Of a DNA stretch of 64,000 nucleotides, positions 35,510 through 43,224 are shown piece by piece. This DNA is from Peredibacter starrii. GTDB taxonomy: Bacteria > Bdellovibrionota > Bacteriovoracia > Bacteriovoracales > Bacteriovoracaceae. The DNA lies in assembly GCF_034259205.1 (NCBI RefSeq), contig NZ_CP139487.1, positions 558,001-622,000 of the forward strand. Direction: 5' to 3'. A model generated the notes under the pieces. That model made no database searches, was not told the DNA's origin, and saw only the letters and a program-made list of their open reading frames with translations. Position 1 is the stretch's first letter. Each line of letters begins with the position of its first letter. The position numbers were made by a program, and so were the translations under genes.

Positions 35510-36075
35510 TCATCCATCTCAATCGCCAGATAGATCTGTGGACAAAAGCGTGAATGAGATTTTGCTTCCAATTCTTTAATCGATTTTTTAATAAGGTCAA
35601 TCAGAACACTGGTCTTGACAGGAACATCATCCATACAAGTTGTGAATTCGTCTTTCAGTGAAATCATGAATGATTTCAGTTCTTTGATTTTTTCTTTGTT
35701 AAGATATTTTGTGTTTGAACAATATATGGCCGCCGGGTAATTCAATTCGGAGAGAATAGATTTACCTTCAATATGAATTCCTTTATCAGTAAGAAGTGAA
35801 AAATCGTATAATGGAATTTCTTCCTCTGGAAATCTTTCTGGATCTGCGATGGTAATGGGCGTGACAACTTCAGTCTCTGGTAGCGGCTCAGGATCAGCAA
35901 TAATGATGACTGGTGTTTCTGGTTCTACATTTGGAATGTTTTCTTCTCCTGATGTTGATCTCTCAACATGCCTTTCTTCAGTTGTTGATACTGTTTGGTT
36001 TGGTTTTTTAGAACCATGATTTCCAGTACAAGCAGTAACAACAATGAAAATTAAAGCGAACCTTAGTTGTTTCAT
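35506..36075 (-). CDS. Lipoprotein, tandem paralogue A
   Basis: Starting at ATG 36075 gives a proper lipobox (IVVTAC) after MKQLRFALIF. The longer frame from 36120 would bury that signal. Neither start has a good Shine-Dalgarno. After a Pro/Glu-rich linker of about 75 residues (PEPLPETEVV, DPERFPEEE), the C-terminal ~100 residues match the next gene (YCSNTK ... CPQIYLAIE). First gene of a two-gene operon, divergent from the GCS2-type ligase. Confidence 0.7.
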   Translation of the reverse strand: MKQLRFALIFIVVTACTGNHGSKKPNQTVSTTEERHVERSTSGEENIPNVEPETPVIIIADPEPLPETEVVTPITIADPERFPEEEIPLYDFSLLTDKGIHIEGKSILSELNYPAAIYCSNTKYLNKEKIKELKSFMISLKDEFTTCMDDVPVKTSVLIDLIKKSIKELEAKSHSRFCPQIYLAIEMDE

Positions 36076-36176
36076 GGCGATGGAATAACTGAATGGAAAT
36101 CGATAAACAACTAAAGGCATTCTTAAAATGCTGCTATGAATTTTGTAAATTTCTGAAATCGTGTTAAGGTTTCTTA

Positions 36177-37490
36177 ATGAAGTTTGGTCTAGAAATTGAA
36201 AAGTTCCTATTTGACCTTAAGCATAATCGTCCTTCCGATGGTGTTTTTCGTTTTATTGATGCTCTCTCAGATTTTGAATTGCACGAGTCTTCGGCTCCCA
36301 TCAATCAAGTCACAAATGAGTTTGTTCTCAACTTAGTGGAAATCGTTACGGAGCCATCAACGGCTCCTTTGGATGTGCTTAAGGGTTACATTGAAAATTA
36401 TTTGCGCTTGAAGTCTGTTGCACTTCGTGAGGCCGCGACACTTGTGCCATTGGGCTCAATGCCAATGGAATATCAACCACACATGACTCCGAAATGGAGT
36501 TACTTTGTGCAAAACTGTATTCTCGATCAGAAAATCCAATCTTCCTGGATGTTGAATAAAGATACTCCTTTAACTCCGGCCGGAAATTGCGCTGGAATGC
36601 ATGTGCATTTTGAAGTGGAGACGGCAGGGGAATATCTTTTCTCTAATAGAGAGTTGCAGGACAAATTCAATATGGGGCTCATGCTGACACCCATGATTGC
36701 TTTTGGAAGCTCACCGTATTTCTTTGGTCGTCACGAGGCTTCCAGTATGCGAGGAATTCGCTACTTCGAAGGTGTCTATAAGAACTATCCAATGAACGGG
36801 GCCTTGCCGCCTGTGATGAATTCTTCGCAAGAAGTACTATTGTTCTTCCAAAAAAGCTCGGCCAATTGGATTGAGCTAGGTAAAGGCATTGGACTTCCCG
36901 AAGAAGATCTTTCTCGGCTGGTGCTTAAAAAAGGTGCAAACTGGAATCCTATTAGATGGAACCGGACCTGGAATACCATTGAACTTCGTTGCTTGGAATC
37001 TGATCGATTAGATTTTGATTGTTCTAAATTTATCTGGGCAACTGCTGTTATGAAACGAATGGACCTTAAGGGCGAGGGTTTAAAGTGTGTTCCGATTCAA
37101 AGTAGCGCTCAGGTTGATAAGGCAATGCTTGATGAATGTTTCAATATCAGTGGTAATGAAGTTGCAATCCTAAGTTCAGAAGGTATTCAAGACATCTTCA
37201 AGCGAGCAATGCATAAAGGTCTAAAAGATCCTATCGTTGAACAATATCTATATCGAGTAGCTGATTTTGCTCGACCTTCAGTCGATCCATCATGCCTTCC
37301 GATTTTCATGATTCTGGAAGATGTGCTGATTTCCAAGGGAACTAGTTCTGAATTACTACTTGAAAGATCAGAACGATTGGAAAAGATCTCAAACGAACAG
37401 GCAGTTGATTTGGTTCACTTCAGTATTGAAAGTGAAAAAAAGATCTTAACCTCGTTCCTGGATCACTTTCCTGAACTAAGCCTTTTCTAA
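36177..37490 (+). CDS. GCS2-type glutamate-cysteine ligase-like protein
   Basis: The 437-residue protein has GLEIEKFL at the N-terminus, VEIVTEPS, GMHVHFEV and RWNRTWNTIELRCLESD, the pattern of the glutamate-cysteine ligase family 2 (carboxylate-amine ligase) fold. It may form gamma-glutamyl-cysteine or another amide bond using ATP; the precise substrate cannot be read. No gshB is adjacent. AAGG lies upstream of the ATG. The 3' end overlaps the convergent MFS gene by 15 bp. Confidence 0.65.
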   Translation: MKFGLEIEKFLFDLKHNRPSDGVFRFIDALSDFELHESSAPINQVTNEFVLNLVEIVTEPSTAPLDVLKGYIENYLRLKSVALREAATLVPLGSMPMEYQPHMTPKWSYFVQNCILDQKIQSSWMLNKDTPLTPAGNCAGMHVHFEVETAGEYLFSNRELQDKFNMGLMLTPMIAFGSSPYFFGRHEASSMRGIRYFEGVYKNYPMNGALPPVMNSSQEVLLFFQKSSANWIELGKGIGLPEEDLSRLVLKKGANWNPIRWNRTWNTIELRCLESDRLDFDCSKFIWATAVMKRMDLKGEGLKCVPIQSSAQVDKAMLDECFNISGNEVAILSSEGIQDIFKRAMHKGLKDPIVEQYLYRVADFARPSVDPSCLPIFMILEDVLISKGTSSELLLERSERLEKISNEQAVDLVHFSIESEKKILTSFLDHFPELSLF

Positions 37491-38696
37491 TTCTTCTAAA
37501 TCCAGGTTGCGCAGCTTTTTTGAAAAGATGGATATAATTCCAACTGAGGCCAGGCACATAACTCCGCCAAAGATAGCGGAAGGGACGGTGCCTAAAAGCT
37601 TTGCCGCGACACCTGATTCGAATTCTCCAATTTCGTTTGAGGAACCAATGAAGATGGAATTCACGGCCGCGATTCTTCCTCGCATATGATCAGGCGAGGA
37701 TAGTTGAACTGCAGAAGTTCTTACCACCATGCTTACTCCATCAAATGCCCCTGCGCAAACAAGAGCAAGAAGTGAAAGAATGTAGTTTCGGCTGACGGCA
37801 AAAACTAAAATACATACACCGAATCCTGCAACCGCACTAAAAAGTTTTCTTCCAGCGTTCTTTTTAATTTCTCCTCTAATTAACCAAGCACTCATAAGAA
37901 ATGAACCAATCGCCGGGGCCGCTCGTAAAATTCCCAGTCCTTCAGGTCCCACAAATAAGACTTCGGCCGCATAGATAGGCAGAAGTGCCGTCACGCCTCC
38001 AAAGAGAACCGACACCATATCCAGAGTCAAGGCCGGAAATAAAATAGGATGTTTGAAGACAAACTTCGCGCCAGAAAGAAGTTCTTCTTTAATGGATTTG
38101 TCTTTCTCCGGTTCATTGGCGGGAGGATTGAAATCAAATAAATAGAGTGAGGTAATGGTGATAATTAAAAAAGTGCAGATAATAACGGCAGTTCCGGAAA
38201 CTCCTAAGAAGCCGTAAAAGACACCACCTAAAGCTGGGCCTGACATCCGAGCTGTCTGCATTGCTGATGACATCCAAGCTGAAGACTTAGGAAGTAAAAC
38301 TCTAGGAATGATCTTCGGAACCAACGAGAACATAGAAGGCTGAGAAAATGCCCGAGCACAACCTGTCAGAAATGATGAGCAGAAAAGCAAAACCACTTGA
38401 TGATCAATTGTTACGTGGAAGTAGGGAAGCTGGGACAAAAGCATCAAAAGACCAGAGGCCAAACTTACAAGTGTAAGTCTTCTATAAACGACTAATGGAC
38501 GAGAGCGATCAACAATATAACCTGCAAAGAGGGCGAGACTTAGGGCGGGAACAGCTTCGACTAAACCAATTAGACCTAAATAGAGAGCATCCTTTGTTAA
38601 CTCGTACATCCTCCAACCGAGCACAATGGCCTGCATTTGAACGGCGAGGGTGAAGAAGAAACGAGCGGTCATGAGTTTTTTAAAGTCGGTAGTCAT
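37476..38696 (-). CDS. MFS transporter (MFS_3/EntS-like)
   Basis: The 406-residue protein has about 12 membrane helices with the MFS loop motif GYIVDRSRPLVVYRR after helix 2, and a similar charged loop later. It belongs by appearance to the EntS/macrolide-efflux-like MFS_3 group (LSSPDHMRGRIAAVNS). It is likely an efflux pump of the inner membrane. Substrate unknown. No clear Shine-Dalgarno. Confidence 0.82.
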   Translation of the reverse strand: MTTDFKKLMTARFFFTLAVQMQAIVLGWRMYELTKDALYLGLIGLVEAVPALSLALFAGYIVDRSRPLVVYRRLTLVSLASGLLMLLSQLPYFHVTIDHQVVLLFCSSFLTGCARAFSQPSMFSLVPKIIPRVLLPKSSAWMSSAMQTARMSGPALGGVFYGFLGVSGTAVIICTFLIITITSLYLFDFNPPANEPEKDKSIKEELLSGAKFVFKHPILFPALTLDMVSVLFGGVTALLPIYAAEVLFVGPEGLGILRAAPAIGSFLMSAWLIRGEIKKNAGRKLFSAVAGFGVCILVFAVSRNYILSLLALVCAGAFDGVSMVVRTSAVQLSSPDHMRGRIAAVNSIFIGSSNEIGEFESGVAAKLLGTVPSAIFGGVMCLASVGIISIFSKKLRNLDLEELEKA

Positions 38697-38796
38697 GGCA
38701 AGAATTTACCACAATCCCCTGAGTGTAGACGATAGCTTTTAGACCCTTCATAATTAAATCTCCTTCATCTTAGTCATATTGAAAAAGGACGTTTCT

Positions 38797-39603
38797 ATGA
38801 AATATCTATTACTAAGTTTGCTCCTCGTTGCCTGTTCTTCTAAAAGAGATCCCAATACACTTGAAATACCTGAGACTCTAAACGAAGCCGTTGATACCGG
38901 TTACCGCACTTTTGAAAATCGCGCTCGCGATCAATACCGCCACCCAGTTGAGACTCTGACATTTTTTGGCATAAAACCTGAAATGACAGTGGTCGAAGTT
39001 GCACCAGGCACAGGTTGGTATATGGAGATCCTGGCCCCTTATCTTTCAACGAAAGGTCGATACATAATGGCCTCACCAGTTGCAGATAAGCCGTACTTTA
39101 AGGCCAATGAAGAGAAAATCAATGCTTGGAAAGCAAAACATCCAAATGTTGCTCCTAAAATGGAATCAGCTATTTTCTCTCCTCCATCAAAAATCGTTTT
39201 TCCTGCAGACGGCACAGCAGATATGGTTCTTACTTTCAGAAATGTTCATAACTGGATGATGGCCAAAGGTGAAGACCAAGCATTCGCTGCTTTTTATAAA
39301 GTTTTAAAACCAGGCGGAATCTTGGGAGTGGTTGAACACCGTGCACTTCCGAATCAGGAAGATCCTCTTGCTAAAAGTGGTTATGTCAGAGAGCAGGATG
39401 TAATTGAAATGGCAACCAAGGCCGGATTCAGACTAGTGGCAACTTCTGAAATCAATGCCAATCCTAAGGACACAAAAGATCATCCAGAAGGTGTGTGGAC
39501 TTTGCCTCCAACATTAAAACTTGGAGAAAAGGATCGTGAGAAATATCTCTCGATTGGCGAAAGTGACAGAATGACTTTGAAATTTATGAAGCCGAAAAAA
39601 TAA
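38797..39603 (+). CDS. Exported methyltransferase-like lipoprotein
   Basis: Starting at ATG 38797 (AAGGA upstream) the 268-residue product has a lipobox (LSLLLVAC at residues ~5-12). The rest is a class I methyltransferase fold with motif I VVEVAPGTGWYMEIL, motif III-like TADMVLTFRNVHNW and LKPGGILGVVEH. It resembles the COG4798 group of predicted methyltransferases that carry signal peptides. Because S-adenosylmethionine is cytosolic, the role outside the membrane is puzzling. The terminator overlaps the convergent gene. Confidence 0.78.
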   Translation: MKYLLLSLLLVACSSKRDPNTLEIPETLNEAVDTGYRTFENRARDQYRHPVETLTFFGIKPEMTVVEVAPGTGWYMEILAPYLSTKGRYIMASPVADKPYFKANEEKINAWKAKHPNVAPKMESAIFSPPSKIVFPADGTADMVLTFRNVHNWMMAKGEDQAFAAFYKVLKPGGILGVVEHRALPNQEDPLAKSGYVREQDVIEMATKAGFRLVATSEINANPKDTKDHPEGVWTLPPTLKLGEKDREKYLSIGESDRMTLKFMKPKK

Positions 39604-39620
39604 GGGTACTAAGTACCCTT
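39602..39620. terminator. Inverted repeat at convergent gene ends
   Basis: AAGGGTAC-TAA-GTACCCTT is a perfect 8-bp stem overlapping the stop codons of both convergent genes. Only short T-runs follow, so termination may be weak. Confidence 0.5.
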
Positions 39621-39803
39621 AGCGCTCTTTTCTTTATCGTTATGTTTTTTAGGCGCGGGTTTTTCATTCTGATCAGATGAAGGCCCGCGAACATCTTTGG
39701 TAATAACTTCTTCTTTCTTCGGAGAGACACCGTTCGGAGAAGTCCAGTGGGCCAGTACTGAGGAAGAGAAAAGCATGGCCGAAACAATGATAAGAATTTT
39801 CAT
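39609..39803 (-). CDS. Small secreted Lys-rich protein
   Basis: Starting at ATG 39803 (GGAGAT upstream), the 64-residue product has a signal peptide ending VLA and a mature part HWTSPNGVSPKKEE followed by a Lys/Glu/Asp-rich tail. It is probably disordered. The longer start at 39845 lacks a Shine-Dalgarno and would place the signal peptide internally. No known family. Confidence 0.6.
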   Translation of the reverse strand: MKILIIVSAMLFSSSVLAHWTSPNGVSPKKEEVITKDVRGPSSDQNEKPAPKKHNDKEKSAKGT

Positions 39804-39860
39804 AATATCTCCGTGGTTTAAGTGACCGGAGATATATATCGACATCGACCTCTAAAAAAT

Positions 39861-41918
39861 TTAAACCCTCGGAAGCTCAACAATAAATGTAGAGCCTTTA
39901 CCCATTTCACTCATTAACCGCACAGTTCCGCCATGTTCCTCAATAATTTGTTTATTGATAAATAGACCTAATCCCAGACCACTTACGTCTTCTGCTGTGT
40001 GAGCACGCTCAAAGCGTTTAAAGATTCTTTCTTGATCCTCAGGAGCAATTCCACGTCCGAAGTCTTGGACCTTTAATATTAGCTTATCTTCAATCTCTTC
40101 GAGATTCACATGAATTGGTTTTTTATTTCCATAGCGAATGGCATTGGTCATGAAATTGGTGATGACTTGCTCGAAACGTTCTGGATCAATTTCAGCAGAG
40201 ACCTCTTTAGAGGTCTCATATTTTAATTCAATTTGCAGTGACTTCAACTGATCAGCAAAGCGTCCAAGGATCTCTTTAGTAAATTCTGAAAGGTTGGTTT
40301 TCTTCTTTCTGAGTGTAAGTTTACCGGTTGAGATGCGAGAGATATCCAGCATATCTTCCACTAGTCTGGTCAATCTCGCCAATTGGCCATTGGTCCCATT
40401 AAGGAACTTTTTCATTAACTGAGTTTCAGTCGTATCAATCCCGAGATTGTTGATGAGATCGTTTAACACTTCGATTTGAAGGTTCAGCGAGGTGATAGGA
40501 GTGCGAAGCTCATGTGAAGCAATCGAGATAAAATCATCTCTCAAGCGAACTGCACTCTGAAAATCTTTGAATAAGCGGGCATTATCAATTGCGACCGCCA
40601 GATGCCTGCCGAGTTCCATCGCCGTACGAAGGTCTCGCTCATCAAAGCGTTTTCGTTCTGTGGTGTTGTAAAGATTTAAGCAACCGATGGTTCTTCCGCG
40701 AATTTTAAGCGGGACCGCAATATGAGAGTTAAAGCCAATGGCAACCATGAGATCCACATGCTCTTGAGAAACGCAGAAGTTTTTAAGCATCTCATTACTT
40801 AACTTATTGGTGAGCAGCGGCTTCCCAGTAGTGAGAACTCTTGAGGTTGGTTGAGGCGTTTGAAGATCAGGAGGATATTCATCCGTCATCTTTTGAATCA
40901 GCTTTTCGATATTCGGATCAAAATGCTTGATGATCAGACGTTTAATACAATCGCCCTCCAGAAGATCTACTGCACATCCGTCCGCAAGAATAGGAATGGA
41001 GGCACTACCCACCTTTCTGATGATCTCTTCATAGTCTAGGGTTGAAATGAGCATCGACTTAATGTGGGCCATGAAAACTTGTATTTCGTTAACTTCATGC
41101 TGTTCCGTCACATCTTGATGAATGACAACAACTTCCTGTACCTCATCTTGATCGTTTTTGAGAGGATACAGAATGCCCTTCGCCCATCTGGCGCGAGCAT
41201 CATAGACACCAACTTTCGCAGGGTCATATAAGAATTCTGGAACGCCAACCGTTTCACCTTTAAACGCACGTTTGATTGTTTCAAGCTGGCCCGATTCTTC
41301 CAGGAGCTTATCCTTAAGAAGATTGAAATCTTTCAAAATATAATTCTGCACGAACTCCTCGGAGACGCCCCATAGTTGACGATAGGCGGGGTTCACCAGG
41401 ATAGTGTGACCGCTTTTCGCAAGAAGTTGAATGCTAAGGGGGGATTGCTCAAAAATCGCTCTGAATCTTTTTTCTGAACGCGCCAAAGCGTTGTTGAGTT
41501 CTGCCATGGTTTTATTCAGTCGAAGATTTGTGATGTCTTGAAACGTTACAATGGCCCCAAGCCTTGTGCCGTCTTGCCCAATAATAGGCTGAGCATTACA
41601 CACAAACAGCAACGGTTCCTGGCCTTTCCTACAAACGAATATTTCTATATTTTTAACGACTTCACCTTTGAAGGCGCGGTAGAGCGGAATGTCTTCTTTG
41701 GCTATTGGAATTTTACTATCCGGATAGTACATGTCGTAATGCTCTTGCCAGTTCTGGATGACATCTGCCCCAGAAGGGCCTCCAAAGAATTCTTGGGCCT
41801 TTTGATTAACGTAAGTGAGTTCGCCTTCTGCATTACAGACAACAATACCATCATTGGTACTTGCGAAGAGGGCCGATAGGAATTCTGGTCTTTCCAGAAG
41901 AGAGGAATTTCTTTCCAT
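39861..41918 (-). CDS. PAS-GAF sensor histidine kinase
   Basis: The 685-residue kinase has two PAS domains (about 10-130 and 150-275), a GAF domain (about 290-450), the H-box SIASHELRTPITS (His about 468), the N-box NFMTNAIRYG, and DFGRGIA and GLGLGLFINKQII in the ATPase. No membrane helix is visible. Its core resembles that of the kinase at 31110 (RTP versus KTP H-boxes, identical GLGLGLFI), suggesting duplication with different sensors. No adjacent response regulator. Confidence 0.9.
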   Translation of the reverse strand: MERNSSLLERPEFLSALFASTNDGIVVCNAEGELTYVNQKAQEFFGGPSGADVIQNWQEHYDMYYPDSKIPIAKEDIPLYRAFKGEVVKNIEIFVCRKGQEPLLFVCNAQPIIGQDGTRLGAIVTFQDITNLRLNKTMAELNNALARSEKRFRAIFEQSPLSIQLLAKSGHTILVNPAYRQLWGVSEEFVQNYILKDFNLLKDKLLEESGQLETIKRAFKGETVGVPEFLYDPAKVGVYDARARWAKGILYPLKNDQDEVQEVVVIHQDVTEQHEVNEIQVFMAHIKSMLISTLDYEEIIRKVGSASIPILADGCAVDLLEGDCIKRLIIKHFDPNIEKLIQKMTDEYPPDLQTPQPTSRVLTTGKPLLTNKLSNEMLKNFCVSQEHVDLMVAIGFNSHIAVPLKIRGRTIGCLNLYNTTERKRFDERDLRTAMELGRHLAVAIDNARLFKDFQSAVRLRDDFISIASHELRTPITSLNLQIEVLNDLINNLGIDTTETQLMKKFLNGTNGQLARLTRLVEDMLDISRISTGKLTLRKKKTNLSEFTKEILGRFADQLKSLQIELKYETSKEVSAEIDPERFEQVITNFMTNAIRYGNKKPIHVNLEEIEDKLILKVQDFGRGIAPEDQERIFKRFERAHTAEDVSGLGLGLFINKQIIEEHGGTVRLMSEMGKGSTFIVELPRV

Positions 41919-42061
41919 GGCTGGATTATACAGATTTAGAATCCCTTAACAAACTTCTCTTTTTAATAATTCTTAGTCCCCATTCGCGAAATCTTAAGTT
42001 AGCTAAGAAATCTTTATTCCGAACTTTCATTCATAAGACACTCATAAACGCAGGGAGGAAT

Positions 42062-42964
42062 ATGAGAATTGCAGCAGTGGTAATGGCGCTTGTTCTTGTG
42101 GGATGTAAGAGCGGTGGGGAAGATAAAGTTATTTCGGATACATTGACCCAGGTTAAAAATGGCATTTATCAAAAATGCTCTAATGACGATGGTGAGAGTT
42201 ACAAAGAAACAATTTATGTTTCAGATTCATACGTTCAAGAACGTTACACCTTCTACACGACGACAGGCTGTCCTTCTGGAAGTGAGTATCTGGATGAAAA
42301 AGTCGTTTATTCATATGAGGACCTAGGTTCTTTCAACTATAAATTGAGAGTCGAAAGTGCAGTAGCCCTACCATTGAATGTTACATTTGTGACAATGATG
42401 AATAGCCATCAAATTTGTGGATCAAGTACTTGGGCCAAAGACATTCCTAAATCTACCATCGGACTTGATTGCGGTTCTGATTCTGGGCCGACTCAAATTG
42501 GGGACGAGGGCACGATCAAAATGGGCATGGTTGGTGCAAGCCTGAGAGTCGTTAGTGAAGGGGGGACGTTCACTTATTCAAGCTTGAACGCCTTAAATTT
42601 TGCAAACACGAGTCAGTCGCTTCAAAATGGTAATTATGGTTATTATGATGGAACTAATGGAATGTATCTGAACATTAACGGAACTGCCTTCACTGCCACG
42701 GTATATGACCAGCTTTCAAAAAAATATTTTGTGATTAATGGTACGACTTCAGGTTCAGGTAATACGAGAACATTTACGGTCGGAAGTACCACACCATCTT
42801 CATGTCCGGTGAACGATGTTGTGTATTCCTTCTCACAACTTTCAGAATCATTGGCCCTGAGAGAGGATGGTGAGTCAGATTTAGTGCTTCAAAAATTGCC
42901 TTACAGTGCTTCATTATTTGTTTCTGCCTACCTCGAAAACGGCTATTCTTCGGCCTGCTTCTAA
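42062..42964 (+). CDS. Lipoprotein of unknown function
   Basis: ATG 42062, with GGGAGG upstream, gives a clean lipobox (LVLVGC at residues 10-15) and 300 residues. The longer frame from 41861 overlaps the kinase gene and buries the signal. The mature part is beta-rich and Ser/Thr/Gly-rich, with about six Cys. Not recognised as a known family. Confidence 0.75.
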   Translation: MRIAAVVMALVLVGCKSGGEDKVISDTLTQVKNGIYQKCSNDDGESYKETIYVSDSYVQERYTFYTTTGCPSGSEYLDEKVVYSYEDLGSFNYKLRVESAVALPLNVTFVTMMNSHQICGSSTWAKDIPKSTIGLDCGSDSGPTQIGDEGTIKMGMVGASLRVVSEGGTFTYSSLNALNFANTSQSLQNGNYGYYDGTNGMYLNINGTAFTATVYDQLSKKYFVINGTTSGSGNTRTFTVGSTTPSSCPVNDVVYSFSQLSESLALREDGESDLVLQKLPYSASLFVSAYLENGYSSACF

Positions 42965-42988
42965 ATTAGGAAAAAATTAACGAATCAA

Positions 42989-43021
42989 AGTTCAGGAGGT
43001 TATATCCATACCTCCTGGACT
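42989..43021 (+). other. Strong hairpin between the lipoprotein and the motor operon
   Basis: AGTTCAGGAGGT and ACCTCCTGGACT pair over 12 bp (one G-U) around loop TATATCCAT. A second 5-bp hairpin TATCC/GGATA follows at 43025-43041. No U-run follows. It could be an mRNA 3'-end or leader structure of the downstream operon. Confidence 0.4.
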
Positions 43022-43224
43022 ATATATCCGGCACCTGGATAACTTTGCCAAAAAGACGTGGCATTCACTCTCAAAATACTGCCATTTTTCCTTGATAGAA
43101 GATTTTCTGCCAACTCTTTGAGACTCAAGCGTTTTTTGATTTTTTAGTGTTAGGCCAAAATAAGGTGCTAACCTCGATCAGTTCCAAAATTTCCAAGTCA
43201 TTAATTTTAACAAGAGAACGTCAG

